This document shows positions 14,273-21,339 of a stretch of 22,309 bases of DNA, one piece after another; the first letter of the stretch is position 1, and each line of letters begins with the position of its first letter. The notes below the pieces were generated by a model. That model was not told the origin of the DNA and ran no database searches. It saw nothing but the letters and a program-made list of their open reading frames with translations. The stretch is from Candidatus Hydrothermota bacterium. Lineage in GTDB: Bacteria > Hydrothermota > Hydrothermia > UBA1063. Location of the stretch: NCBI GenBank assembly GCA_003644895.1, contig QNDO01000006.1:1-22309 (forward strand). The letters are read 5' to 3'. The translations under genes were made by a program, and so were the position numbers.

Positions 14273-15906
14273 ATCATTTCTCCAATATTGATATAAAGTC
14301 TTCCCTTTTCACCGGCTAGCAGGTGTCTTAAGTTAAATCCCCAATCGATTCTCAGTGTACCAAAAGAGGAAAAAAACCTTATTCCAATTCCTCCACCTAT
14401 GTAGTAGTCTTTTCCTCCTATCCATAAATTATCTATAAAAATACTAAAACCTGCATGCTTCAAGACTTTCTTACGTATTTCCATATTATAAAGAAGAAAC
14501 TGATCCGTCCTTATAAAGTCTCTGGAAAATCCTCTCAGACTCCCATCACCCCCGAGAGAGAATTTTTCTTCAAGGGGAGTGTCGAGGGTCTTGCCGTAAG
14601 GGGAAATAACGCCTATTTTTAGCCTTTGAGCAAGTATATATCCTCCTTTTGTGAGGGGAATAAAGTTTGTAAAGGAAATGACTCCTCTTCGATAGTCAAA
14701 GTTCCCTTTCAAGATTCCTCCCGCATTTTCTAAGAGAAGCGTAAGCAGAATCCCCTTGGAAGGATAAAATATATTGTTCCTTTTGTCCATCATCAAAGAG
14801 TAAAGAATTGAATTGGTAATTCCTTTTTCCTGAGTGCTCATTGAAAGTTTTTTCCACTTCAGGGCTACAGAACTGTTTAGATATGGTGTAAAATCTCTGG
14901 AAAGTACCATTTCTATTCCATAAAATTCCAGCGTATCTTGGTAATTCCTCTCATAAAAAGGATGCATCTTCATGGTAAAGGGGGAACCTAGAAAGTAAGG
15001 CTCATTGTAACTAATATTAATGTCTCTCTTCTTAGGGCTGGTGAATTCTCTGATAAAACTCCATTGTAGCTCAAGTTTTTGGGCATTGTCAAACAAATTT
15101 CTGTGACCTATGGTAAAACCTCCCATAAAATCGAGAGGAGAATGATATCCCAGTTTTAGTCTAAAATAACGCGGCTTTTTTTCTGTTACAATGAAGACTA
15201 AAACAGCCTCTGAGTCGCATACCATATCAAGTTTAAAATTGACGCTGGAGTAAAGCCCTGTTCTGTATATGTTTTTTTCTGAAAGTATGATTTTTTTAAA
15301 ATTATAGTATTCACCGGGTTTGATTTTAATCTCTCTTGCTATAATTTTTTTCCGGGAGTGTTTATTCCCCACAATCCTGATGTCTCTTACCCTGACTCTT
15401 TTCCCTGCTTTAATTGTATAGTAAAGGGTCACTGCAGTATCCGCTCTTTCGATCTTTCTTTCAATGGTGACTTCAGGATATCCCAGATTGTTCAGTAATT
15501 CTACAAGTTTGGCTTCCTTTGTATCCAGGATGTCTTCATCGTAGGGTAGTGGAAGTTTTAATTTGAAATATTTTTTGAGCCACAGGGTATCAAGATCGGA
15601 CTGGAAGACCAAGTTTTTTAAGTAATAACGAGGACCTTCTTTTATGGTAATATAAATATTCACGAAACCATTGGTTCTTTCCAGTTTTTCTTCGAATATT
15701 TTTGCGTCAAAAAAACCTTCCCTTTGATATGCTTCGATTATCTTTCTCTTTCGTATGTTATACAGCGCTAAGTTGAATTCGTCTCCCTTTTTTAAATTAA
15801 TCAGGGAAATAATATAATCTTTCTTAAGATGTTTATTACCTTTAATTTCAATTCTCCCCACCCTCAACTGGAGGGTGAGGAGAAATAATATGATAATTGA
15901 TTTCAT
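14269..15906 (-). CDS. Omp85-family outer-membrane protein with three POTRA domains (TamA-like)
   Basis: Outer-membrane assembly/translocation barrel of 545 residues. A short leader (MKSIIILFLLTLQLRV) precedes three POTRA domains at about 16-92 (VGRIEIKGNKHLKK...), 93-168 and 169-245 (VRVRDIRIVGNKHSRKK). A 16-strand-type barrel covers 250-545, with the loop-6 motif GGDGSLRGF and the following IDNLWIGG. Three POTRAs and this length resemble TamA rather than BamA (usually five POTRAs, ~800 residues), but BamA with fewer POTRAs exists outside Proteobacteria, so it could be the main BamA of this organism. No tamB or skp/ompH gene is adjacent. The last residue is Ile, not the usual Phe. Stop of fbp and start of this gene abut as TAAATG with no clear ribosome binding site, suggesting coupling. 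Confidence 0.88.
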   Translation of the reverse strand: MKSIIILFLLTLQLRVGRIEIKGNKHLKKDYIISLINLKKGDEFNLALYNIRKRKIIEAYQREGFFDAKIFEEKLERTNGFVNIYITIKEGPRYYLKNLVFQSDLDTLWLKKYFKLKLPLPYDEDILDTKEAKLVELLNNLGYPEVTIERKIERADTAVTLYYTIKAGKRVRVRDIRIVGNKHSRKKIIAREIKIKPGEYYNFKKIILSEKNIYRTGLYSSVNFKLDMVCDSEAVLVFIVTEKKPRYFRLKLGYHSPLDFMGGFTIGHRNLFDNAQKLELQWSFIREFTSPKKRDINISYNEPYFLGSPFTMKMHPFYERNYQDTLEFYGIEMVLSRDFTPYLNSSVALKWKKLSMSTQEKGITNSILYSLMMDKRNNIFYPSKGILLTLLLENAGGILKGNFDYRRGVISFTNFIPLTKGGYILAQRLKIGVISPYGKTLDTPLEEKFSLGGDGSLRGFSRDFIRTDQFLLYNMEIRKKVLKHAGFSIFIDNLWIGGKDYYIGGGIGIRFFSSFGTLRIDWGFNLRHLLAGEKGRLYINIGEMI

Positions 15907-17004
15907 TTAATGCAATTCTTCAAATCTATCTTTCAATTTTTTCAGCACATCAGGAAGTGTTGTATACTCCATTTCTTTTAAGCCAAGTCTGTGAGGTTCA
16001 AAAGGTCCCATACTTCTGATATAATCAGCTATCTTGTTGGCATTTCTCTTAGCTTCATCGAAGGCAGGATCATCAAAGAGATCTCTCGGACCAATTAATT
16101 TCCCATTAGCAATTTGAAAACCTGCTGCAATTACTCTGGGTGGGCCATCAAATCTTGAAGGATTTGCCTCATGAAAAGCCACAGGCATCAGAGGGCCGAA
16201 ATGTGAACCCCTCATCCATCCAGCTACAAGATGAGGATATGCAAAGGGTTCGAGGATTTCACCAACTGCAGGAAATCCACTTTGAGCCCTCACTATAAGA
16301 ACAGGGTCATCTTTGCCCACATATCTTCCAGCCATCATAGACAATCTCTGAGTGGATGAGACAGCGGCTATTTCTTTGTCAGTTTTTCGGTACACTGCTT
16401 TAATTATATAATGTTCAGTGGCTCCAATAAGGATTAATATATCATATAATTCTTCAGGCATTGAGAATTTTATTCTTTTATGTTCATAAACATCAAGGAC
16501 TTCAAAAATAAAACCATCGTGCATCTTTGGATCAATTACAAGACCAGGAGTATTGAATGGATCAGCGAATATTTTGTATAAGGGAAGATTCCATGCACCC
16601 GGTGATGTTTTGTCAGCCATGAAAATAATTACAGGTTCACTGGGCCTTTCTTCAAATTCCATCTCGGCTGTTCCTGGACCCAGACCTTTGATATTTCCAC
16701 TGAAAGCATCGGAGAGGAGATCCTGTCCTGCTCCATATAGTTTAAGCCTTTTGGCTTCCTCGGTTGCTTCCACAAATGTATCCCATGCAAGTCTATGGAT
16801 TTCCCCATTTTCTACACCCTTTGTATGGGTCATTATAAGCTGAAGATCATCCCCCACTCTTGTAACATGGTAATCCAAAATTATGCCTTTATCTCTTGCT
16901 TTGCGGAGGCTATCTTCAGCGACTTCCAATAGCCTTGGGTGTACTGAAGAATGTCCTACATATCCGCCAATATCGGCCTTAATAACGGACAATGTTACCT
17001 TCAT
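15907..17004 (-). CDS. fbp: Fructose-1,6-bisphosphate aldolase/phosphatase (archaeal type V)
   Basis: Bifunctional gluconeogenic enzyme that joins triose phosphates and removes the C1 phosphate, giving fructose-6-phosphate. The 365-residue product opens MKVTLSVIKADIGGYVGHSS with metal/substrate residues D11 and H18, followed by D52-D53, Q94 and D131-K132. The aldolase residues line up with the archaeal enzyme with an offset of one: Y228 and Schiff-base lysine K231 (RYVGKDDP), plus Y347 near the C-terminus (recalled archaeal numbering Tyr229, Lys232, Tyr348). The family is found mainly in archaea and in deep-branching or thermophilic bacteria. A strong AAGGAGGT (17010-17017) lies inside the end of the ACT-domain gene, whose last 26 nt overlap this gene. 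Confidence 0.95.
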   Translation of the reverse strand: MKVTLSVIKADIGGYVGHSSVHPRLLEVAEDSLRKARDKGIILDYHVTRVGDDLQLIMTHTKGVENGEIHRLAWDTFVEATEEAKRLKLYGAGQDLLSDAFSGNIKGLGPGTAEMEFEERPSEPVIIFMADKTSPGAWNLPLYKIFADPFNTPGLVIDPKMHDGFIFEVLDVYEHKRIKFSMPEELYDILILIGATEHYIIKAVYRKTDKEIAAVSSTQRLSMMAGRYVGKDDPVLIVRAQSGFPAVGEILEPFAYPHLVAGWMRGSHFGPLMPVAFHEANPSRFDGPPRVIAAGFQIANGKLIGPRDLFDDPAFDEAKRNANKIADYIRSMGPFEPHRLGLKEMEYTTLPDVLKKLKDRFEELH

Positions 17005-18688
17005 ATTTTACCTCCTTTTTTAAATCATCAAGAAGCTTTTCTATATCGAGATCTTCACGCTTCTTGATTTCAAAGACGATAACATTTACACCATATATTT
17101 CAAATCTAACCAGTAGGGGATTGAAATCCTTCACCAGATTAATCAAATTTTCCAGATTCAACTCTTCGATGGGGGACACAATACCCAGTAAAAAGCTGTT
17201 ACGATACTCTGAGATGCCTATTTTTGTTTTATTTTTAAAATAGGCTCTGAGAAGTGTATGGACAAAGAGAATGTCATCACGGAGGCGTTCAAAGGATAGA
17301 CTGGCTCTGTAAAAATCATCCATTGAAAAAAAGTAATAGCGTATAAGCTTTTCGGTAACTCCTCTACCGGTTAGTTGTGCCATTAATTTTTCCAGTTTCC
17401 TTCTGTCTAAGACTCTCATGCCCTCGTCAAAATCTCTAAAGTCACCTAAAGATTCTTTAAGTATGTTTTTGAGCTTATCGTAAATTTCCATTTCATCCCT
17501 GAATTTATCAAGCATTGCTCGGACCATAAATAGCATGATATATATCTCTTTTACTTTTGTAGGGGCCTTATAGGTAATAAGATAAAATCCTTTAATTCTG
17601 GCAAAATTATCTACAAGTTTATCATAGACATTAGGATCCTTAGTAGCGATAGTTATTCTAAAGGATACTGAGTTGCGACTTACATCTACAGGTAGGATAT
17701 AAACCTGAGTCACCCCGCTTGAGTTACAGTCATCAATAATCCGAGGAATAATCATTCTACCAAGGATCTCGGCCCCTACCTTTACGTTGAGAGGGGATCT
17801 AAATTTTTTAACCACGAGAGTTCTTTTGAGATGTGCTTCCAGAAGTTCAAGGTCTTCCTTTCTAAGGGGTTTATCCTTGGCGTCTGTGAATTCAATTCGT
17901 ATAACCGTTATCCCGTCCGGGGTAATAAACTGTTTATCGTACTTTCTTTTAAAATCTGGCAGGAAGTCCCGAAGGGAATCGAATACATCATCTATGGAGA
18001 GCTCGCGTTCAAACCCCGCAACCGTTATGGCAGAAAGTTTTTCTTTTGTGGTTTTAATGTTGTCTACTGTAACCTCGATCCCCATACCTCTTTCTCTCAA
18101 TCTCTTTATAAAACGGTAATTGGTGGCTATTATTTTTGCGAGATCTTCAGGTCTTCTTTCCTTCAGATAAGCTTCCGAACGTGATATTATAAAAATTTCC
18201 AGTTCTCCTCCTGGAGCGAAAACGGCCTTTTGTTCTTCCGGGGATAAAATTTTTTTTAGTTCTTTTTTGACCATTTCAAGAATTTCAATTTTTTCTACAC
18301 CAAGGGAGAGAACCTTTTTTATGGAATGTCCACCCTTTGCAAAGGATTTGATTAAACTTTTGAGTTTTCTCACTGTTTTTTCCAGATCTTCCCTATTAAT
18401 TTTCTCTTTTATAAAAATTTTAGAGAGTAAGCATGCATTTTTTTCATCTTCCGACATTATACCATAAATGAAGCTTATATTAAGACCTTTCTCGTGAACT
18501 ATACCCGTGACCGTATCAACCAATCCAGGCCAATCAGCGGCAGCAACGACAAGGGTTATTAAATAACCGTCTCGCCATTCCTTCATGGATGCTAAAACCT
18601 GAGGTTTGGAAGTGGAATGCAACTTTTTAAAAACATCGTCTATTAATGCCTTATCTTCTTTCTCGAAATCAAGGAGGGGTTTTATCAT
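16979..18688 (-). CDS. Large ACT-domain protein of unknown function
   Basis: A 569-residue soluble protein without signal peptide or membrane segments. An ACT-like domain is visible at ~40-115 (YLITLVVAAADWPGLVDTVTGI, then EKGLNISFIYGI). A middle section (~170-300; RRPEDLAKIIATNYRFIKRL) and a further alpha/beta section (~310-400) are faintly reminiscent of the N-terminal regulatory half of the large NAD-glutamate dehydrogenases, but the dehydrogenase part is absent. The C-terminal ~160 residues are charged and helical, then alpha/beta. I do not recognise a characterised family. ACT domains usually sense amino acids; position as first gene before fbp, with a 26-nt overlap, suggests metabolic regulation. 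Start: ATG 18688 has no Shine-Dalgarno but sits right behind a promoter-like sequence; Met35 is a weaker alternative. Confidence 0.7.
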   Translation of the reverse strand: MIKPLLDFEKEDKALIDDVFKKLHSTSKPQVLASMKEWRDGYLITLVVAAADWPGLVDTVTGIVHEKGLNISFIYGIMSEDEKNACLLSKIFIKEKINREDLEKTVRKLKSLIKSFAKGGHSIKKVLSLGVEKIEILEMVKKELKKILSPEEQKAVFAPGGELEIFIISRSEAYLKERRPEDLAKIIATNYRFIKRLRERGMGIEVTVDNIKTTKEKLSAITVAGFERELSIDDVFDSLRDFLPDFKRKYDKQFITPDGITVIRIEFTDAKDKPLRKEDLELLEAHLKRTLVVKKFRSPLNVKVGAEILGRMIIPRIIDDCNSSGVTQVYILPVDVSRNSVSFRITIATKDPNVYDKLVDNFARIKGFYLITYKAPTKVKEIYIMLFMVRAMLDKFRDEMEIYDKLKNILKESLGDFRDFDEGMRVLDRRKLEKLMAQLTGRGVTEKLIRYYFFSMDDFYRASLSFERLRDDILFVHTLLRAYFKNKTKIGISEYRNSFLLGIVSPIEELNLENLINLVKDFNPLLVRFEIYGVNVIVFEIKKREDLDIEKLLDDLKKEVKYEGNIVRY

Positions 18689-18695
18689 TGCGATA

Positions 18696-18724
18696 ATCTT
18701 AAAGCTTTCCCTTTTTTAAGTCAA
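18696..18724 (-). promoter_or_regulatory. Putative promoter giving a (nearly) leaderless ACT-gene mRNA
   Basis: Read on the minus strand: TTGACT (18724-18719, 5/6 of the -35 consensus), a 17-bp spacer, TAAGAT (18701-18696, 4/6 of the -10 consensus). The predicted start of transcription is 18689 +/- 1, one base before the ATG at 18688. No ribosome binding site lies in the preceding 20 bases. Confidence 0.45.
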
Positions 18725-18728
18725 TAAC

Positions 18729-18757
18729 TTGTGTGTCTTGAAAGGTAGTTGTAAAAT
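18729..18757 (+). promoter_or_regulatory. Weak putative promoter for the ridA operon
   Basis: TAAAAT (18752-18757, 5/6 of the -10 consensus) with TTGTGT (18729-18734, 3/6) 17 bp upstream, in the 88-bp gap between the divergent genes. Transcription would begin near 18764, at the ribosome binding site itself, so the leader would be very short. The -35 overlaps none of the divergent promoter but lies within 5 bp of it, so the two promoters may compete. Confidence 0.3.
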
Positions 18758-18762
18758 TTTTA

Positions 18763-18771
18763 GAAAGGAGG
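18763..18771 (+). promoter_or_regulatory. Ribosome binding site fixing the ridA start
   Basis: GAAAGGAGG ends 5 bases before ATG 18777. It rules out the in-frame ATG at 18729, which would add 16 residues (MCVLKGSCKIFRKEDS) foreign to RidA and would run over the putative promoter. Confidence 0.8.
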
Positions 18772-18776
18772 ATAGT

Positions 18777-19154
18777 ATGAAAAAAAGTTTAATGACCGAT
18801 AAAGCACCTCAACCTGTAGGACCTTATAGTCAAGCTATATCTTTTAAAGAGTTAATTTTTATTTCTGGTCAGATAGGCATTGATGTGAAAACGGGTAAAC
18901 TTGTGGATGGCATAGAAAATCAGACCCAAAAGGTTATGGAGAATATAAAAAATATCCTGGAGGAAGCTGGTCTAAATTTTGGCAATGTCTTGAAAACTAC
19001 GATTTTTTTGACAAATATGGCAGATTTTCCCAAAGTCAATGAAATATATTCCTCATATTTGAAGGAGCCGTATCCTGCGAGAAGCACCATTGAAGTAAAA
19101 TCATTACCCAAGGGAGCCTTAATTGAGGTAGAAGTTATTGCTGGGAGGTGGTAA
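18777..19154 (+). CDS. ridA: RidA family reactive-intermediate deaminase
   Basis: Small enzyme (125 residues) that hydrolyses reactive enamine/imine intermediates released by PLP enzymes such as threonine/serine dehydratase. Diagnostic blocks: APQPVGPYSQAI (10-21), ISGQIGID, the central EEAGLNFGNVLKTTIFLTNM, and the C-terminal YPARSTIEVKSLPKGALIEVEVIA with the substrate-binding Arg and Glu. The protein is full length and forms trimers in characterised relatives. Its stop abuts the start of the kinase gene (TAAATG), and the other operon members suggest work alongside amino-acid catabolism. Confidence 0.95.
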   Translation: MKKSLMTDKAPQPVGPYSQAISFKELIFISGQIGIDVKTGKLVDGIENQTQKVMENIKNILEEAGLNFGNVLKTTIFLTNMADFPKVNEIYSSYLKEPYPARSTIEVKSLPKGALIEVEVIAGRW

Positions 19155-20225
19155 ATGTACAGAATACTCGCGATAAATCCTGGCGGTGGTTCCACGAAGG
19201 TGGCGCTTTTTGAGGATGAGGAATTGATAAAAAAAGAGGAGATAAGGCACACACCTGAAGAACTTGCAAAATTTGCTAGAATTATTGATCAAGTGGATTT
19301 TAGGAGGAAAGCAATTCTAGATTTTATTGAAAGGGAGAAGGTGGATATTTCCTCAATATCTGCCGTAGTGGGAAGAGGCGGTGCTTTCAAACCTTTAAAA
19401 AGTGGTGTTTATCTGGTGGATGAAGAGGTCATAAAGGATGTCCTGGAAGGAAAAGTACAGGCTGACCATCCTTCGAATCTAGGTGTAATTCTTGCAAGAG
19501 AAATCGCAGAAAAAGCTGGATGTAATGCATATTTTGTTGATCCTGTATCTGTAGATGAATTTTATGAGATCTCAAGATTATCAGGAATTAGAGAACTTGA
19601 GCGTAAGAGCCTGTCACATGCCCTTAATACAAAATATGTCGCCAGAAAACTTGCAGAAAGGGTGGGTCGTAAATACGAAGAGATGAACCTCATAGTTGCT
19701 CATCTGGGAACAGGTATTTCCATATCCCCGCATAAAAAAGGAAAGATGTTCGATGTAAACAATGCTAACGATGGAGGACCCTTTTCCCCTCAGAGGGCGG
19801 GAACTCTCCCTACAACAGGTTTAATCAAACTCTGTTTTTCAGGGAAGTATGACAAAGTTTCTCTTTTGAGGAAAGTTACAAGGGAAGCCGGCCTCTTGGA
19901 TTATTTGGGTACAGATGATTTAAGAGAAGTTATAGAGAGGATAGAGCAGGGTGATGAGGAGGCGAGGCTTGTCTATGATGCTATGGTTTATCAGATAGCA
20001 AAAGAAATAGGTTCAATGGCAGCAGCCTTGAAAGGGGAGGTAGATTACATTATCCTCACAGGGGGCATGGCAAGGTCTGAGAAATTTGTCAAGGACGTGG
20101 AGGAGTATATTAAATGGATTGCTCCGGTTTATGTTATACCCGGAGAAAACGAGATGGAGGCACTTGCTTATGGTGTCTTGCTTGTGTTAAGAGGAGAATT
20201 GGAATCTAAAAAGTATGGAGGTTAA
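19155..20225 (+). CDS. buk: Butyrate kinase
   Basis: Acyl kinase of the ASKHA fold that converts acyl phosphate plus ADP to the fatty acid plus ATP (or the reverse). The 356-residue product begins ILAINPGGGSTKVALF (phosphate loop 1) and contains VGRGGAF (72-78), ADHPSNLG (103-110), catalytic-region D129, HLGTGIS (183-189), NDGGPFSPQRAGTLP (205-219) and the adenosine loop LTGGMARS (~298-305). Length and motifs fit butyrate/branched-chain fatty acid kinase rather than acetate kinase (~400 residues). Phosphotransbutyrylase (ptb), its usual neighbour, is absent. GGGAGGTGG just upstream lies in the last codons of ridA. Confidence 0.95.
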   Translation: MYRILAINPGGGSTKVALFEDEELIKKEEIRHTPEELAKFARIIDQVDFRRKAILDFIEREKVDISSISAVVGRGGAFKPLKSGVYLVDEEVIKDVLEGKVQADHPSNLGVILAREIAEKAGCNAYFVDPVSVDEFYEISRLSGIRELERKSLSHALNTKYVARKLAERVGRKYEEMNLIVAHLGTGISISPHKKGKMFDVNNANDGGPFSPQRAGTLPTTGLIKLCFSGKYDKVSLLRKVTREAGLLDYLGTDDLREVIERIEQGDEEARLVYDAMVYQIAKEIGSMAAALKGEVDYIILTGGMARSEKFVKDVEEYIKWIAPVYVIPGENEMEALAYGVLLVLRGELESKKYGG

Positions 20226-20228
20226 GAG

Positions 20229-21338
20229 ATGAAAGATCCAAGAGTTGAAAAAATGGCAAAAGTCTTGGTGGATTATTCCCTTGAGATCAAAAAGGGTGAC
20301 CTTTTTTACATCAGAGGGTCACAGCTAGCAGCTCCTCTGATAAAAGAGGTTTATAAAGAAGCGTTGTTGAGAGGTGCGCACCCTGTGGTAAGGACAGGGA
20401 TAGAGGGAACTGCTTACTTATTTTACAAGTACGCAACTGAAGAGCAGCTGAGATATATAAGTGAAATAGAAAAACTTGAGGTAGAAAAGATCGACGCCTT
20501 TCTTGGTATTGGCGGAAGTTATAACAAAAAGAGCTTGCAGAATGTTGATCCGCAAAAGATGCGTATATCCCAAGAGGCAAGAATAGAACTTCAGAAGAAG
20601 TTTATGGAGAGAGCTGCTCGTGGAGAATTACGCTGGTGTGGAACTCAATTCCCTACACATGCAGATGCACAGGATGCTGGTATGTCGCTTGAAGAATACG
20701 AAGATTTTATCTTTGGTGCAGCACATGTAGATAAAATTGACCCTGTGGGATTCTGGAAAGAAATGGAAAAGAAACAAGATAAAATCGTTAAGTTCCTTGA
20801 AACCAAAAAAGAGTTCAGGATTGTCGCTCCGGATACAGATCTTATTCTGAGAACTGATGGTAGAAAATGGATAAACGCATGTGGTAAAAAGAATTTCCCG
20901 GACGGCGAAGTTTTTACAAGCCCTCTGGAGGATTCAGTTAGCGGACATATAAGATTTACGTATCCCGGATTTTATTGCGGTCGAGAAGTTCCCGACATTT
21001 ACCTAGAATTTGAAAATGGTGTGGTCAAGAAAGCAAGCGCTTCAAAGGATGAGGATTTCCTTCATGCTATGCTTTCCACCGATGAAGGTGCAAAAAGGCT
21101 GGGAGAATTTGCCTTTGGAACCAATTATGGTATCAAGATCTTCACAAAAAATACGCTCTTCGATGAGAAGATCGGTGGAACCATCCATCTTGCCCTGGGA
21201 GCTTCCATTCCGGAGACGGGTGGAAAGAATATTTCGGCAATCCACTGGGATATTGTCCTTGATATGAGAAAAGGCGGCGAAGTCTATGCAGATGGGGAGC
21301 TAATATATAAAGATGGTAAATTTTTGATAGAGTTATGA
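20229..21338 (+). CDS. M29-family aminopeptidase (thermophilic, AmpS/AmpT-like)
   Basis: Dimetal aminopeptidase of 369 residues. N-terminal domain residues 1-200 start KMAKVLVDYSLEIKKGDLFYIRG, typical of M29. The metal-binding C-terminal part contains FPDGEVFTSPLEDSVSG (223-239; ligand E227), E293 (LGEFAFGTN), H320 (GGTIHLALGAS) and H339/D341 (SAIHWD); the 66-residue spacing E227-E293 matches the E-E spacing I recall for AmpS. At the position of the conserved Tyr seven residues after the first metal His (SYPETGG in relatives) there is Ile327. GGAGGT (20217-20222) is upstream. It would release single amino acids that RidA-protected catabolism and the kinase could use. Confidence 0.92.
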   Translation: MKDPRVEKMAKVLVDYSLEIKKGDLFYIRGSQLAAPLIKEVYKEALLRGAHPVVRTGIEGTAYLFYKYATEEQLRYISEIEKLEVEKIDAFLGIGGSYNKKSLQNVDPQKMRISQEARIELQKKFMERAARGELRWCGTQFPTHADAQDAGMSLEEYEDFIFGAAHVDKIDPVGFWKEMEKKQDKIVKFLETKKEFRIVAPDTDLILRTDGRKWINACGKKNFPDGEVFTSPLEDSVSGHIRFTYPGFYCGREVPDIYLEFENGVVKKASASKDEDFLHAMLSTDEGAKRLGEFAFGTNYGIKIFTKNTLFDEKIGGTIHLALGASIPETGGKNISAIHWDIVLDMRKGGEVYADGELIYKDGKFLIEL

Positions 21339-21339
21339 A

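Noticed and set aside
18671..18690. AAGGAGGGG on the plus strand followed by ATT, resembling a translation start
   Set aside because: It is the complement of the first codons of the ACT-domain gene, and the frame beyond ATT closes after a few codons.
18729..18776. In-frame upstream ATG extending RidA by 16 residues
   Set aside because: The added residues are unlike RidA, the ribosome binding site GAAAGGAGG points to 18777, and the stretch holds promoter-like sequence.
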